A DNA stretch of 11,307 bases from Burkholderiaceae bacterium (GTDB lineage: Bacteria; Pseudomonadota; Gammaproteobacteria; Burkholderiales; Burkholderiaceae_C): positions 1-11,307 of the forward strand of contig JAGOBT010000060.1 of assembly GCA_017999135.1 (NCBI GenBank), in the 5' to 3' direction. The notes beneath the pieces were generated by a model. That model was not told where the DNA came from. It made no database searches and saw nothing but the letters and a program-made list of their open reading frames with translations. Position 1 is the stretch's first letter, and every line of letters starts with the position of its first letter. This document shows positions 1 through 6,989 of the stretch, piece after piece. The translations under genes and the position numbers were made by a program.

Positions 1-545
1 CCGGCCTGAGCGACTTCGCGCTGTACTACATCGGCGGCATCATCAAGCACGCCCGTGCGCTGAACGCCATCACCAACCCCGGCACCAACAGCTACAAGCG
101 CCTGGTGCCCGGCTTCGAAGCCCCGGTGAAGCTGGCCTATTCGGCCAAGAACCGCTCGGCCTCGATCCGCATCCCGTACGTGGCCAACCCCAAGGGCCGT
201 CGCGTGGAAGCCCGCTTCCCCGATCCCCTGATGAACCCGTACCTGGGCTTCGCCGCGCTGCTGATGGCCGGCCTGGACGGCGTGGAAAACAAGATCCACC
301 CGGGCGAAGCCGCCACCAAGGACCTGTACCACCTGCCGCCGGAAGAAGACGCGAAGATCCCGACCGTCTGCGCCAGCCTCGAGCAGGCGCTGGAGTACCT
401 GGACAAGGGCCGCGCCTTCCTGACCAAGGGTGGCGTGTTCACCGACAGCTACATCGACGCCTACATCGACCTGAAGATGCAAGAGGTCACCCGCTTCCGC
501 ATGGCCACCCACCCGGTGGAATTCGACATGTACTACACCCTGTGA
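1..545 (+). CDS. glnA: Glutamine synthetase type I, C-terminal part (5' end outside the window)
   Basis: Makes glutamine from glutamate, ammonia and ATP in the cytoplasm as a dodecamer. It is the main ammonium-assimilation enzyme. The frame is open from base 3 with no start in view, so about the last 180 residues are present. Visible signatures are the NRSASIRIP block (about 153-179), the [21 protein letters not shown] block and the [10 protein letters not shown] segment. The tyrosine of that segment, at 327-329, matches Tyr397 of the enterobacterial enzyme, the site adenylylated by GlnE, so this is a GS-I of the covalently regulated subclass. The C-terminus ends in the usual HPVEFDMYY pattern. 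A strong terminator follows 33 bp after the stop and ntrBC lie downstream, the classical glnA-ntrB-ntrC order. Expression is probably NtrC/sigma-54 dependent, but that promoter lies outside the window. Identification is certain. Confidence 0.98.
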   Translation, partial: GLSDFALYYIGGIIKHARALNAITNPGTNSYKRLVPGFEAPVKLAYSAKNRSASIRIPYVANPKGRRVEARFPDPLMNPYLGFAALLMAGLDGVENKIHPGEAATKDLYHLPPEEDAKIPTVCASLEQALEYLDKGRAFLTKGGVFTDSYIDAYIDLKMQEVTRFRMATHPVEFDMYYTL

Positions 546-577
546 TGGGGTGGCGTGGCGGCTTGCCACGCAGAACG

Positions 578-602
578 AAGGGCGGCGCGAGCCGCCCTTT
601 TT
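578..602 (+). terminator. Rho-independent terminator of glnA
   Basis: A perfect stem GGGCGGC (580-586) / GCCGCCC (591-597) closes a GCGA loop of the stable GNRA type. It is flanked by AA (578-579) and followed by five T residues (598-602), so the stem can extend by A-U pairs. It lies 33 bp after the glnA stop and before the DUF4124-like gene. It should end most glnA transcripts and separate high glnA expression from the low-level ntrBC unit. Confidence 0.93.
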
Positions 603-661
603 CATGGAAGGCCCTGGGCCACAATGCCGGCACCCGGCCCCACGCCGCTGCCCGAGACCCG

Positions 662-1210
662 ATGCCGCGCTCCCTCCGTCTCCTGCTTGTCGCCTGTGCC
701 GCCTTGCCCGGCCTGCTGGCCCCGGTGGCTGGTGTCGCCCAGGGCGGTGCGGTCTACCGCTGCCCCGGGCCGCCGGTGCTCTACACCGACGCGCTCACCG
801 CCGAGGAGGCCCGCGACCGTGGCTGCCGCACCATCGAGGGCGCCCCCATCACCATCGTGCAATCGGTGCGGCCACGCCCGCCTGCGGCGCCGGGTTCGGG
901 CACCGGGGCTGCCAAGCCTGGCGAGCCTGGCGCGGCGGCCGCCCGGCCGGGCGACCCGAAGGTGGATCCGGCCGCCCAGCGCCAGCGTGACACCGACGCC
1001 CGCCGCATCCTGGAAGCCGAGCTCAAGCGCGAGGAAGAGCGCCTGGCCGGCCTGAAGCGCGAATACAACAATGGCGAACCCGAGCGCCGTGGCGACGAGC
1101 GCAACTACCAGAACTACCTCGACCGCGTGGCGCAGATGAAGGCCGGCATCCTGCGCAGCGAGAGCGACGTGGCTGCGCTGAAGCGCGAACTGAGCAAGCT
1201 GCCCCCCTGA
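662..1210 (+). CDS. Small secreted DUF4124-like protein with a C-terminal coiled coil
   Basis: A 182-aa protein of unknown function. The start at 662 is chosen because it opens directly on a signal peptide: MPRSLR, a hydrophobic core at about residues 7-22, and a likely signal peptidase I site after the GVA at 24-26. The GTG/ATG codons at 542/545 overlap the glnA stop and would put a non-hydrophobic 40-residue extension and the glnA terminator inside the gene. The mature protein begins with a short domain (about 30-66) with YRCPG, VLYTD and a second Cys at 54, resembling the DUF4124 domain of proteobacterial envelope proteins; Cys34 and Cys54 could form a disulfide. A flexible Gly/Pro/Ala linker (about 72-105) follows, then a charged helical segment (about 108-180) typical of a coiled coil. 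It ends 21 bp before ntrB and is probably in that operon. Similar genes occur between glnA and ntrB in other Burkholderiales (from memory). The family call is moderately sure. Confidence 0.82.
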   Translation: MPRSLRLLLVACAALPGLLAPVAGVAQGGAVYRCPGPPVLYTDALTAEEARDRGCRTIEGAPITIVQSVRPRPPAAPGSGTGAAKPGEPGAAAARPGDPKVDPAAQRQRDTDARRILEAELKREEERLAGLKREYNNGEPERRGDERNYQNYLDRVAQMKAGILRSESDVAALKRELSKLPP

Positions 1211-1231
1211 CACGCACCCTGAGCGCCCACC

Positions 1232-2311
1232 ATGAGCCCCCGGCCTGAACCCTCGCGTTACGACGCCTTCGACATGCTGGCCACCATGGTGGCCGTGGTG
1301 CGGCCCGACGGTGGCCTGCTGTTCGTCAACGCCATGTTCGAGAACGTGGCCGGCATCTCGCGCCGCACGCTGATGCGCACCCGGCTGACCGACTGGTTCG
1401 TCGACCAGCACCCGCTGAGCGAGACGCTGGCGGCGGTGGCCCGCAACGAAATCGCCACCGGCCGCTTCGACGGCGTGATGAAGCGCGCGCCGGTGTCGGC
1501 CCATGAGCAACTGGCGGTGCACGTCATCGTCACACAGATCGACCACGGCGGTGAGGCCGTGGTGGTGGAACTGCTGGAGATCGAGCAGCAGACCCGGCAG
1601 GACCGCGAAGAGCGCGCGCTGGGCCAGGTGCAGGCCAACAAGGAGCTGATCCGCAACCTGGCGCACGAGATCAAGAACCCGCTGGGGGGCATCCGCGGCG
1701 CGGCGCAGTTGCTGGCCATGGAGATCCACAGCAAGGACCTGGCCGAGTACACCAACGTCATCATCCACGAGGCCGACCGCCTGCAGGCCCTGGTCGACCG
1801 GCTGCTGGCGCCGCACCGCAAGCCGCATGTGGTGAGCGACGTCAACATCCACGAGGTGTGCGAGCGGGTGCGCTCGCTGATCCTGGCGGAGTTTCCGCGC
1901 GGGCTCACCGTCCACCGCGACTACGACATCTCCATCCCCGATTTCCGCGGCGACCGCGAACAGCTGATCCAGGCGGTGCTGAACATCGCCCACAACGCCG
2001 CCCAGGCCCTGGCCGAGCGCATGGCCGCCGGCGATGCGCTGCTGGTGCTGCGCACCCGCGTCGCTCGCCAGGTCACCATCGGCAAGCGCCGATTTCGACT
2101 GGCACTGGAATTGCATATCGAAGACAACGGGCCTGGCGTGCCCGAGGACATCCGAGACCGCATCTTCTACCCCCTGGTGTCGGGGCGTGATGGCGGCTCG
2201 GGACTCGGTCTGACGCTGGCGCAGACCTTCGTGCAGCAACACCAGGGCACGATCGAATGCGACAGCGTGCCGGGCAAGACCGTGTTCCGCATCGTCATCC
2301 CGCTGCCGTAG
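1232..2311 (+). CDS. glnL: Nitrogen regulation sensor histidine kinase NtrB
   Basis: A 359-aa cytoplasmic histidine kinase/phosphatase that controls NtrC in response to PII (GlnB/GlnK) and hence the glutamine/2-oxoglutarate balance. It has no membrane segment, as expected for NtrB. Residues about 12-118 form a PAS domain ([16 protein letters not shown]). The dimerisation/phosphotransfer helix carries the H-box [12 protein letters not shown] with the phospho-accepting His145. The ATP-binding domain shows the N-box with Asn255 ([11 protein letters not shown]), the G1 box DNGPG at 298-302, an F-box-like [13 protein letters not shown], and the G2 motif GSGLGL at 322-327. All residues needed for activity are present, and the length fits the family (about 350). 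The first ATG has no strong Shine-Dalgarno sequence, so translation may be partly coupled to the gene ending 21 bp upstream; Met15 and Met19 are weaker alternatives because they cut into the PAS domain. ntrC follows after 39 bp. Confidence 0.97.
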   Translation: MSPRPEPSRYDAFDMLATMVAVVRPDGGLLFVNAMFENVAGISRRTLMRTRLTDWFVDQHPLSETLAAVARNEIATGRFDGVMKRAPVSAHEQLAVHVIVTQIDHGGEAVVVELLEIEQQTRQDREERALGQVQANKELIRNLAHEIKNPLGGIRGAAQLLAMEIHSKDLAEYTNVIIHEADRLQALVDRLLAPHRKPHVVSDVNIHEVCERVRSLILAEFPRGLTVHRDYDISIPDFRGDREQLIQAVLNIAHNAAQALAERMAAGDALLVLRTRVARQVTIGKRRFRLALELHIEDNGPGVPEDIRDRIFYPLVSGRDGGSGLGLTLAQTFVQQHQGTIECDSVPGKTVFRIVIPLP

Positions 2312-2350
2312 TCAAGCAGCCCGCCACCCCAGGAAACAGGCCGCCGCCGC

Positions 2351-3880
2351 ATGAAACCCATCTGGATCGTAGACGACGACCAATCCATCCGATTCGTGCT
2401 GGAGAAGGCGCTGGCGCGCGAGCAGTTCGCCACCCGCAGCTTCAGCAACCCGCGCGACGTGCTGGCCGCGCTGGACGACGACGAGCCGCAGGTGCTGGTC
2501 TCCGACATCCGCATGCCCGGTGGGTCGGGCATCGACCTGCTGGGGAAGGTGAAGGCCCGGCTGCCGGGCCTGCCGGTGATCATCATGACGGCGTATTCCG
2601 ACCTGGATTCGGCCGTCTCCGCCTTCCAGGGCGGCGCCTTCGAGTACCTGCCCAAGCCCTTCGACCTGACACGGGCGGTCGAGCTGATCCGCCGCGCGGT
2701 GGAAGAAAGCCTGCGCGAGGACGTGCGCGACCTGGGCAACGCCGAGATGCCCGAGATGCTGGGCCAGGCCCCGGCCATGCAGGATGTGTTCCGCGCCATC
2801 GGCCGGCTGAGCCAGAGCAACGTCACCGTGCTGATCACCGGCGAGAGCGGATCGGGCAAGGAACTGGTGGCTCGGGCGCTGCACAAGCACAGCCCGCGCG
2901 GGGATGCCGGCAAGAACGGCACGAACGGCCCGTTCATTGCCATCAACACCGCCGCCATCCCGAAGGACCTGCTGGAAAGTGAACTGTTCGGCCACGAGCG
3001 AGGCGCCTTCACCGGCGCCCAGACCATGCGCCGCGGCCGCTTCGAACAGGCCGACGGCGGCACGCTGTTCCTGGACGAAATCGGCGACATGCCGTTCGAC
3101 CTGCAGACCCGGCTGCTGCGGGTGCTGAGCGACGGCCAGTTCTACCGCGTCGGCGGTCACCAGCCGCTGAAGGCCAATGTGCGGGTGATCGCCGCCACCC
3201 ACCAGAACCTGGAGCAGCGGGTGCGCGAAGGCGCGTTCCGCGAAGACCTGTTCCACCGCCTGAACGTCATCCGCCTGCGTCTGCCGGCGCTGCGCGAGCG
3301 GCGCGAAGACGTGCCGTCGCTCACCCGCTTCTTCCTGGCCAAGAGCGCCAAGGAACTGGGCGTGGAGGCCAAGCGCATCACCGAACCGGCGGTCGAGCGG
3401 CTGATGGCCTTCGACTTCCCGGGCAATGTGCGCCAGCTGGAGAACATCTGCCACTGGCTGACGGTGATGGCGCCGGCCCAGGTGATCGAGCCCAAGGACC
3501 TGCCGCCCGAGCTGATGGCTGGCGACGTGGCGCGCCTGCCGGTGGCACCGCCGCCGCATGCGGTGGCGCCTGAGTCGGTGGCCGCCGCGGCGGCCGGGGC
3601 GCCCAATGGTGCTGCGGTGGCCCATGGCGGCCCGCCGGCCGGCATGGTGGTGGGCGGCCTGCCCAGCGGCTGGCTGCTGGACCTGCAGCGCGAGGCGCGC
3701 CGCCTGCTGGAATCGGGCGACCCCGAGGTGTGGGACACGCTGACGCGCCAGTTCGAAGGCCAGCTGATCCACACCGCGCTGGAAATCACCCGTGGCCGCC
3801 GCATCGAGGCGGCGCACAAGCTCGGCATCGGCCGCAACACCATCACGCGCAAGATCCAGGAACTCGGCCTGGACGACTGA
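2351..3880 (+). CDS. glnG: Nitrogen regulation response regulator NtrC (sigma-54 activator)
   Basis: A 509-aa enhancer-binding protein that, phosphorylated by NtrB, forms a ring ATPase that opens sigma-54 promoters of nitrogen-scavenging genes. The receiver domain (1-120) has the acidic pocket DDD at 8-10, phospho-acceptor Asp52 ([10 protein letters not shown]), Thr80 and Lys102. The AAA+ domain (about 137-375) has Walker A GESGSGK (164-170), the sigma-54-contacting GAFTGA loop (218-223), Walker [11 protein letters not shown] (237-246), the LRERRED region (314-320) and [10 protein letters not shown] (356-365). The C-terminal Fis-type helix-turn-helix is at about 484-505 ([20 protein letters not shown]). 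It is about 40 residues longer than enterobacterial NtrC. Most of the excess is an Ala/Gly/Pro-rich linker (about 391-437), plus a short insertion after HSPRG (about 185-193). An AGGA-type ribosome site lies about 16 bp before the start. Function is certain. Confidence 0.98.
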   Translation: MKPIWIVDDDQSIRFVLEKALAREQFATRSFSNPRDVLAALDDDEPQVLVSDIRMPGGSGIDLLGKVKARLPGLPVIIMTAYSDLDSAVSAFQGGAFEYLPKPFDLTRAVELIRRAVEESLREDVRDLGNAEMPEMLGQAPAMQDVFRAIGRLSQSNVTVLITGESGSGKELVARALHKHSPRGDAGKNGTNGPFIAINTAAIPKDLLESELFGHERGAFTGAQTMRRGRFEQADGGTLFLDEIGDMPFDLQTRLLRVLSDGQFYRVGGHQPLKANVRVIAATHQNLEQRVREGAFREDLFHRLNVIRLRLPALRERREDVPSLTRFFLAKSAKELGVEAKRITEPAVERLMAFDFPGNVRQLENICHWLTVMAPAQVIEPKDLPPELMAGDVARLPVAPPPHAVAPESVAAAAAGAPNGAAVAHGGPPAGMVVGGLPSGWLLDLQREARRLLESGDPEVWDTLTRQFEGQLIHTALEITRGRRIEAAHKLGIGRNTITRKIQELGLDD

Positions 3881-3887
3881 CCACCGC

Positions 3888-3931
3888 CGCGGCGGCTGCG
3901 GGCGCGCTGCGGGCGCCGGTCAGCCGCCGCG
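3888..3931. terminator. Long inverted repeat at the ntrC / hypothetical gene convergence, probable bidirectional terminator
   Basis: An 11-bp perfect inverted repeat: CGCGGCGGCTG at 3888-3898 and CAGCCGCCGCG at 3921-3931. An inner 5-bp stem GGCGC (3901-3905) / GCGCC (3913-3917) lies within the 22-nt loop. It starts 7 bp after the ntrC stop, and its right arm overlaps the stop codon (3920-3922) of the opposing gene. There is no T-run on either strand, so it is not a canonical intrinsic terminator. It may instead be a termination or 3'-end-stabilising structure for both transcripts. The repeat is read directly from sequence; the role is inferred from position. Confidence 0.5.
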
Positions 3932-4597
3932 CCGGTCTGCGGTGTGGGTGGCGGGGGCGCGCTGGTCGCCCTGGATCAGATCGTCGTAGACCGATTGCGG
4001 CACCTCGCTCACTTCCAGCCCGCCCGGGCTGGTGAGCGGTGCGTGGCCACTGTCCAGCCCGCCCAGAAAGCTGTCGACCTGTGCCGCTGGCTGGCGCGGC
4101 GTGCGCTGGTGTGCTGCCGTGCCGCGGTCCTGGATCGCTTCTTCCAGCCGCTGCTGCAGCACGCTGAACTGCACCCGCTCGGCCAGGTTGTCGGCCGGCA
4201 GGCGTGCCAGTTGCTGCAGACCCCGCTGCAGCACCCGCACCGGCAGCTCCGGCAGGGCGGCCGAGCCCTGGTGGGCCAGCGCGCGTTCGATGAAATACAG
4301 GTGCGGCAGCACCCGGCGCAGTTCGCGCTGGGTGCGCAGCCGGTCACGCAGCGTGCGGTGCGCCTGGCGCAATGCCTGGCCACGGCTGGGCTGGGACGGC
4401 GTGGCGGCAGGGGCCGGATGATCTTGGGGAGGGGGTGCTGCGTCGTCGGGGTCGGCGGACGACGGGCTGCGCCGGTGCCAGCCTGCCAGGGATGTCAGTG
4501 ACGCCAGCCAGCCACCAGCGGCTGGCGGTGGCTCGCCGGCGTCAAGGGGCCACACTGAAAGCTGGCTGTCCTGCATGCGCTCCGTCGATCGTCCCAT
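3920..4597 (-). CDS. Hypothetical protein, Pro/Arg-rich, conserved-looking C-terminal half
   Basis: A 225-aa soluble protein that I do not recognise. The start at 4597 (ATG) is chosen because a GGGAGA ribosome site (4602-4607) lies 4 bp upstream. A GTG at 4621 would add 8 residues without a better site, and the ATG at 4576 lacks one. Residues 1-70 are low complexity, rich in Pro, Ala and Ser. Residues about 73-160 are predicted helical and strongly basic (QALRQAHRTLRDRLRTQRELRR), followed by LPHLYFIERAL, GSAALPELPVRVLQRGLQQLARLP and VLQQRLEEAI. A hydrophobic-acidic tail (about 173-211: VDSFLGGLDSG, GGLEVSEVPQSVYDDLI) looks like a conserved motif. There is no signal peptide or membrane helix. 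It lies 93 bp downstream of xthA on the same strand and converges with ntrC. The coding pattern has the genome's GC3 bias, which supports a real gene. Function is unknown; a protein- or nucleic-acid-binding role is only a guess from charge. Confidence 0.75.
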   Translation of the reverse strand: MGRSTERMQDSQLSVWPLDAGEPPPAAGGWLASLTSLAGWHRRSPSSADPDDAAPPPQDHPAPAATPSQPSRGQALRQAHRTLRDRLRTQRELRRVLPHLYFIERALAHQGSAALPELPVRVLQRGLQQLARLPADNLAERVQFSVLQQRLEEAIQDRGTAAHQRTPRQPAAQVDSFLGGLDSGHAPLTSPGGLEVSEVPQSVYDDLIQGDQRAPATHTADRRGG

Positions 4598-4601
4598 GGG
4601 G

Positions 4602-4607
4602 TCTCCC
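4602..4607 (-). promoter_or_regulatory. Shine-Dalgarno site that sets the start of the hypothetical gene
   Basis: Reading the minus strand, GGGAGA is followed by CCCC and then the ATG at 4597-4595. It is the only good ribosome site among the candidate starts (4621 GTG, 4597 ATG, 4576 ATG) and so decides the annotation. Confidence 0.65.
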
Positions 4608-4614
4608 GGCTGCA

Positions 4615-4654
4615 CTGCCACACCGGGCGGGCCGCCGCATCACAGGTGTGGCAG
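4615..4654. repeat. 10-bp perfect inverted repeat between xthA and the hypothetical gene
   Basis: CTGCCACACC at 4615-4624 and GGTGTGGCAG at 4645-4654 are exact reverse complements separated by 20 bases, which can hold a small GCGG/CCGC inner stem (4627-4630 / 4635-4638). On the minus strand it lies 36 bp beyond the xthA stop and ends 7 bp before the ribosome site of the next gene. No T-run follows, so it is not a typical terminator. It could be an mRNA hairpin that protects the xthA 3' end, a leader structure for the downstream gene, or a two-half-site operator. The repeat is certain; its function is not. Confidence 0.6.
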
Positions 4655-4690
4655 GGCAGGGCGTGGCTGCGGGGATGATGCCACAGCACC

Positions 4691-5458
4691 TCAGCCGGCC
4701 AGCGTGGCCAGCACCGGCGCGTGGTCGCTGGGGCGCTCGTTCTTGCGGGGCAGCTTGTCGACGGTGCAGGCTGTCACGCGGGGCTGCAGCGCCTGGCTGA
4801 CCAGGATGTGGTCGATGCGCAGCCCCTGGTTCTTGCGGAAGGCCAGGTTGCGGTAGTCCCACCAGCTCCAGGTGCGCGGCGGCTGGTCGAACAGCCGGAA
4901 GGCATCGACCAGGCCCAGCCCGCACAGCGCCTGGAAGTGCGCCCGCTCTTCCGGCGTGCAATGGATCTGGCCGGCCCAGGCCACCGGGTCGAACACGTCG
5001 CGGTCGTCGGGCGCGATGTTGAAGTCGCCCATCAGCACCAGCTGCGGGTGGCTGGCCAGCTCGGCGCGCAGCCAGTCGTGCAGCGCCTGCAGCCAGCCCA
5101 TCTTGTAGGCGAACTTGTCACTGCCGGGCGCCTGGCCGTTGGGAAAATAGGCGCCCACCACCCGCACGCCATCCACCGTGGCGGCGATCACCCGCGCCTG
5201 CGGGTCGTCGAAGCCGGGGATGTTGCGCACCACATCCTGCGGCACGCTGCGGGCCAGCAGGGCCACGCCGTTGTAGGTCTTCTGGCCGAACCACACGCTG
5301 TGCCAGCCGGCGGCGGTGATGTCGGCATGCGGAAACTTGTCGTCCGTGAGCTTGGTTTCCTGCAGCACCAGCACATCGGGCTGCTGCTGGCCCAGCCAGT
5401 CGACCAGTTGTGGCAAGCGCACGGCGAGGGAGTTGACGTTCCAGGTGGCGAGTTTCAT
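4691..5458 (-). CDS. xthA: Exodeoxyribonuclease III (AP endonuclease, EEP family)
   Basis: A 255-aa cytoplasmic Mg-dependent enzyme of base-excision repair. It cuts 5' to abasic sites and removes 3' blocking groups and 3' nucleotides. The whole endonuclease/exonuclease/phosphatase fold is present: TWNVNSL with Asn7, LQETKL with the metal-binding Glu34, GAYFPNG with Tyr104, GDFNIAPDD with Asp145 and Asn147, RIDHILV at 215-221 and the terminal SDHAPV with the Asp245/His246 catalytic pair. The length matches the family (about 255-270). The sequence begins MKLATWNVNS at the usual position, so the start is secure although its ribosome site is weak. It is divergent from the flavoprotein gene across an 87-bp spacer and upstream of the hypothetical gene. 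Naming as xthA or exoA is equivalent; the family is certain. Confidence 0.96.
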   Translation of the reverse strand: MKLATWNVNSLAVRLPQLVDWLGQQQPDVLVLQETKLTDDKFPHADITAAGWHSVWFGQKTYNGVALLARSVPQDVVRNIPGFDDPQARVIAATVDGVRVVGAYFPNGQAPGSDKFAYKMGWLQALHDWLRAELASHPQLVLMGDFNIAPDDRDVFDPVAWAGQIHCTPEERAHFQALCGLGLVDAFRLFDQPPRTWSWWDYRNLAFRKNQGLRIDHILVSQALQPRVTACTVDKLPRKNERPSDHAPVLATLAG

Positions 5459-5545
5459 GGCAGGCCCGGGTTGTTGCGCCCAGGTCTGGCCTGGTGCGAG
5501 TCAGGCATCATGCCGCACCACACCGACCAGCCCCGGGAACCCGCC

Positions 5546-6964
5546 ATGGCGACTCTTGAGACCGACTACCTCGTCATTGGCGCTGGGGCCACCGGCCTGG
5601 CCTTTGCCGATACGCTGCTGCAGCAGGGCGATGCGCACATCACCCTGGTCGATCTGCATGCCAGGCCCGGCGGGCACTGGAACGATGCCTACCCGTTCGT
5701 GGCGTTGCACCAGCCATCGGCTTTCTATGGCGTGAATTCGCTGGAACTGGGCACGGGCCGCAAGGACACGGTGGGCCACAACGCCGGCCTGTACGAACTG
5801 GCCAGCGGCGCTGAGGTGTGCGGCTATTTCCAGCAGGTGATGCAGCAGCGGCTGCTGCCCAGCGGCCGGGTGCACCACCTGCCGATGACCCGGTTCCTGG
5901 GCATGGCCGATGGCGCGGGCCGCGTGGCATCGGTGCTGTCGGGTGCCGAGTCGCAGATCCGCGTGCGCCGCAAGCTGGTGGACGCGCGCTGGTTCAGCCC
6001 GAGCGTGCCCGCCACCACGCGGCCGAAGTTCGGCGTGACGGCAGGCGTGCGCCTGGTCACGCCCACCGGCCTGACCCAGCTCTGGCAGGACGGGCAGGAG
6101 CGCCCGAGCCGCTTTTGCATCCTGGGCGCCGGCAAGACGGCGATGGACGTGGGCGTGTGGCTGCTGACCTGCGGCGCACCGCCCGATGCCATCCACTGGG
6201 TGATGCCGCGTGACTCGTGGGTGGTCAACCGGCTCACCACCCAGCCCGGCGAGGAGTTCTTCATGCACTCGATCGGCGGGCAGGTGCGGCAGATGCAGGC
6301 CATCGCCGAGGCCACCGACCCGCTCGACCTGTTCGAGCGCCTGGAAGCCAGCGGCCAGATGCTGCGCATCGACCGCACGCAGCAGCCCCGGATGTTCCAC
6401 TACGCCACCATGTCCGACGGCGAGGTGCAACTGCTGCGGCAGATCACGCAGGTGATCCGCCAGGGCCGGGTGCAGGCCATCGAGACCGGAGCGCTGGTGC
6501 TGGACCAGGGGCGCGTGCCGATGGACCCGGGCACGCTGTACATCGACTGCACCGCGTCGGCGGTGGACGCGCGCGCGATGGAGCCGATGTTCCAGCCCGG
6601 CCGCATCTTGCCGCAGTTGGTGCGGGCGCCACTGGTGAGCTTCAGTTCCGCCGTCTGCGCCTATGTCGAGGCCAACTTCGACGACGATGCGGTGAAGAAC
6701 CGCCTGTGCACGCCGGTGCCGTTTCCGCGCAGCGTGGGCGGCTTTGTGGCCGCCACCATGGCCAGCCTGGCCAACCAGTTGCGCTGGGGCGAAGACAAGG
6801 CCATGCGCCACTGGATCCGCGAGAGCCGCCTCGATGGCTTTGGCAAGATGGTGGCCGCCGTCGACCGCAACGATGCCGAGAAGATGTCGCTGCTGGGCGA
6901 ACTGCGCCAGCAGGGCGCGGCGGCGATGGCCAACGCCAGGCGCCTGATGGCCGCGGCCGGCTGA
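5546..6964 (+). CDS. FAD/NAD(P)-binding oxidoreductase of unknown substrate
   Basis: A 472-aa flavoprotein-like enzyme with two Rossmann nucleotide sites. The N-terminal beta-alpha-beta FAD motif is VIGAGATGLAFADTLL (10-25), with the ribose-binding acid Asp36 (TLVDLHARPGGHW). A second site, CILGAGKTAMDVGVWLL (191-207), is typical of the NAD(P)H site of flavin monooxygenase and pyridine-nucleotide oxidoreductase relatives. The RPGGHWNDAYPFVALHQPS stretch (40-58) resembles an uncharacterised family of NAD(P)-binding proteins. No CxxC redox disulfide follows the FAD motif, which argues against a thioredoxin-reductase-type enzyme. The complete FMO fingerprint FxGxxxHxxxY is not seen. Start 5546 is preferred because the FAD motif then starts near residue 10; ATG 5510 would add 12 polar residues. 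The frame stays open far upstream but that part is antisense to xthA. It ends 25 bp before the Ntn-hydrolase gene, suggesting an operon. The reaction is unknown. Confidence 0.85.
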   Translation: MATLETDYLVIGAGATGLAFADTLLQQGDAHITLVDLHARPGGHWNDAYPFVALHQPSAFYGVNSLELGTGRKDTVGHNAGLYELASGAEVCGYFQQVMQQRLLPSGRVHHLPMTRFLGMADGAGRVASVLSGAESQIRVRRKLVDARWFSPSVPATTRPKFGVTAGVRLVTPTGLTQLWQDGQERPSRFCILGAGKTAMDVGVWLLTCGAPPDAIHWVMPRDSWVVNRLTTQPGEEFFMHSIGGQVRQMQAIAEATDPLDLFERLEASGQMLRIDRTQQPRMFHYATMSDGEVQLLRQITQVIRQGRVQAIETGALVLDQGRVPMDPGTLYIDCTASAVDARAMEPMFQPGRILPQLVRAPLVSFSSAVCAYVEANFDDDAVKNRLCTPVPFPRSVGGFVAATMASLANQLRWGEDKAMRHWIRESRLDGFGKMVAAVDRNDAEKMSLLGELRQQGAAAMANARRLMAAAG

Positions 6965-6989
6965 TCCAACCACGAGGAGACACCACACC

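Noticed and set aside
599..625. Possible promoter TTTTCA (599-604) / CACAAT (620-625) for the DUF4124-ntrBC unit
   Set aside because: Each hexamer matches consensus at only about four of six positions with a short 15-bp spacer, and the first overlaps the terminator T-run; too weak to annotate.
602..2242. Very long open frame on the minus strand opposite the DUF4124-like gene and ntrB
   Set aside because: It is antisense to two well-supported genes, reads as His/Gln/Val/Ala-rich sequence with no domain, and is the expected by-product of high GC3 codon use.
2312..3817. 501-codon minus-strand frame opposite ntrC
   Set aside because: Shadow of ntrC: low-complexity composition, no recognisable motif, no ribosome site.
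5480..5494. Short palindrome CCAGG-N5-CCTGG in the xthA/flavoprotein divergent spacer
   Set aside because: Five-base arms are common by chance in this GC-rich DNA, no promoter hexamers are placed around it, and no regulator gene is adjacent.
4721..5509. Upstream in-frame extension of the flavoprotein across xthA
   Set aside because: The stretch is antisense to exonuclease III, whose motifs are complete. The FAD motif starts near residue 10 only from the ATG at 5546.
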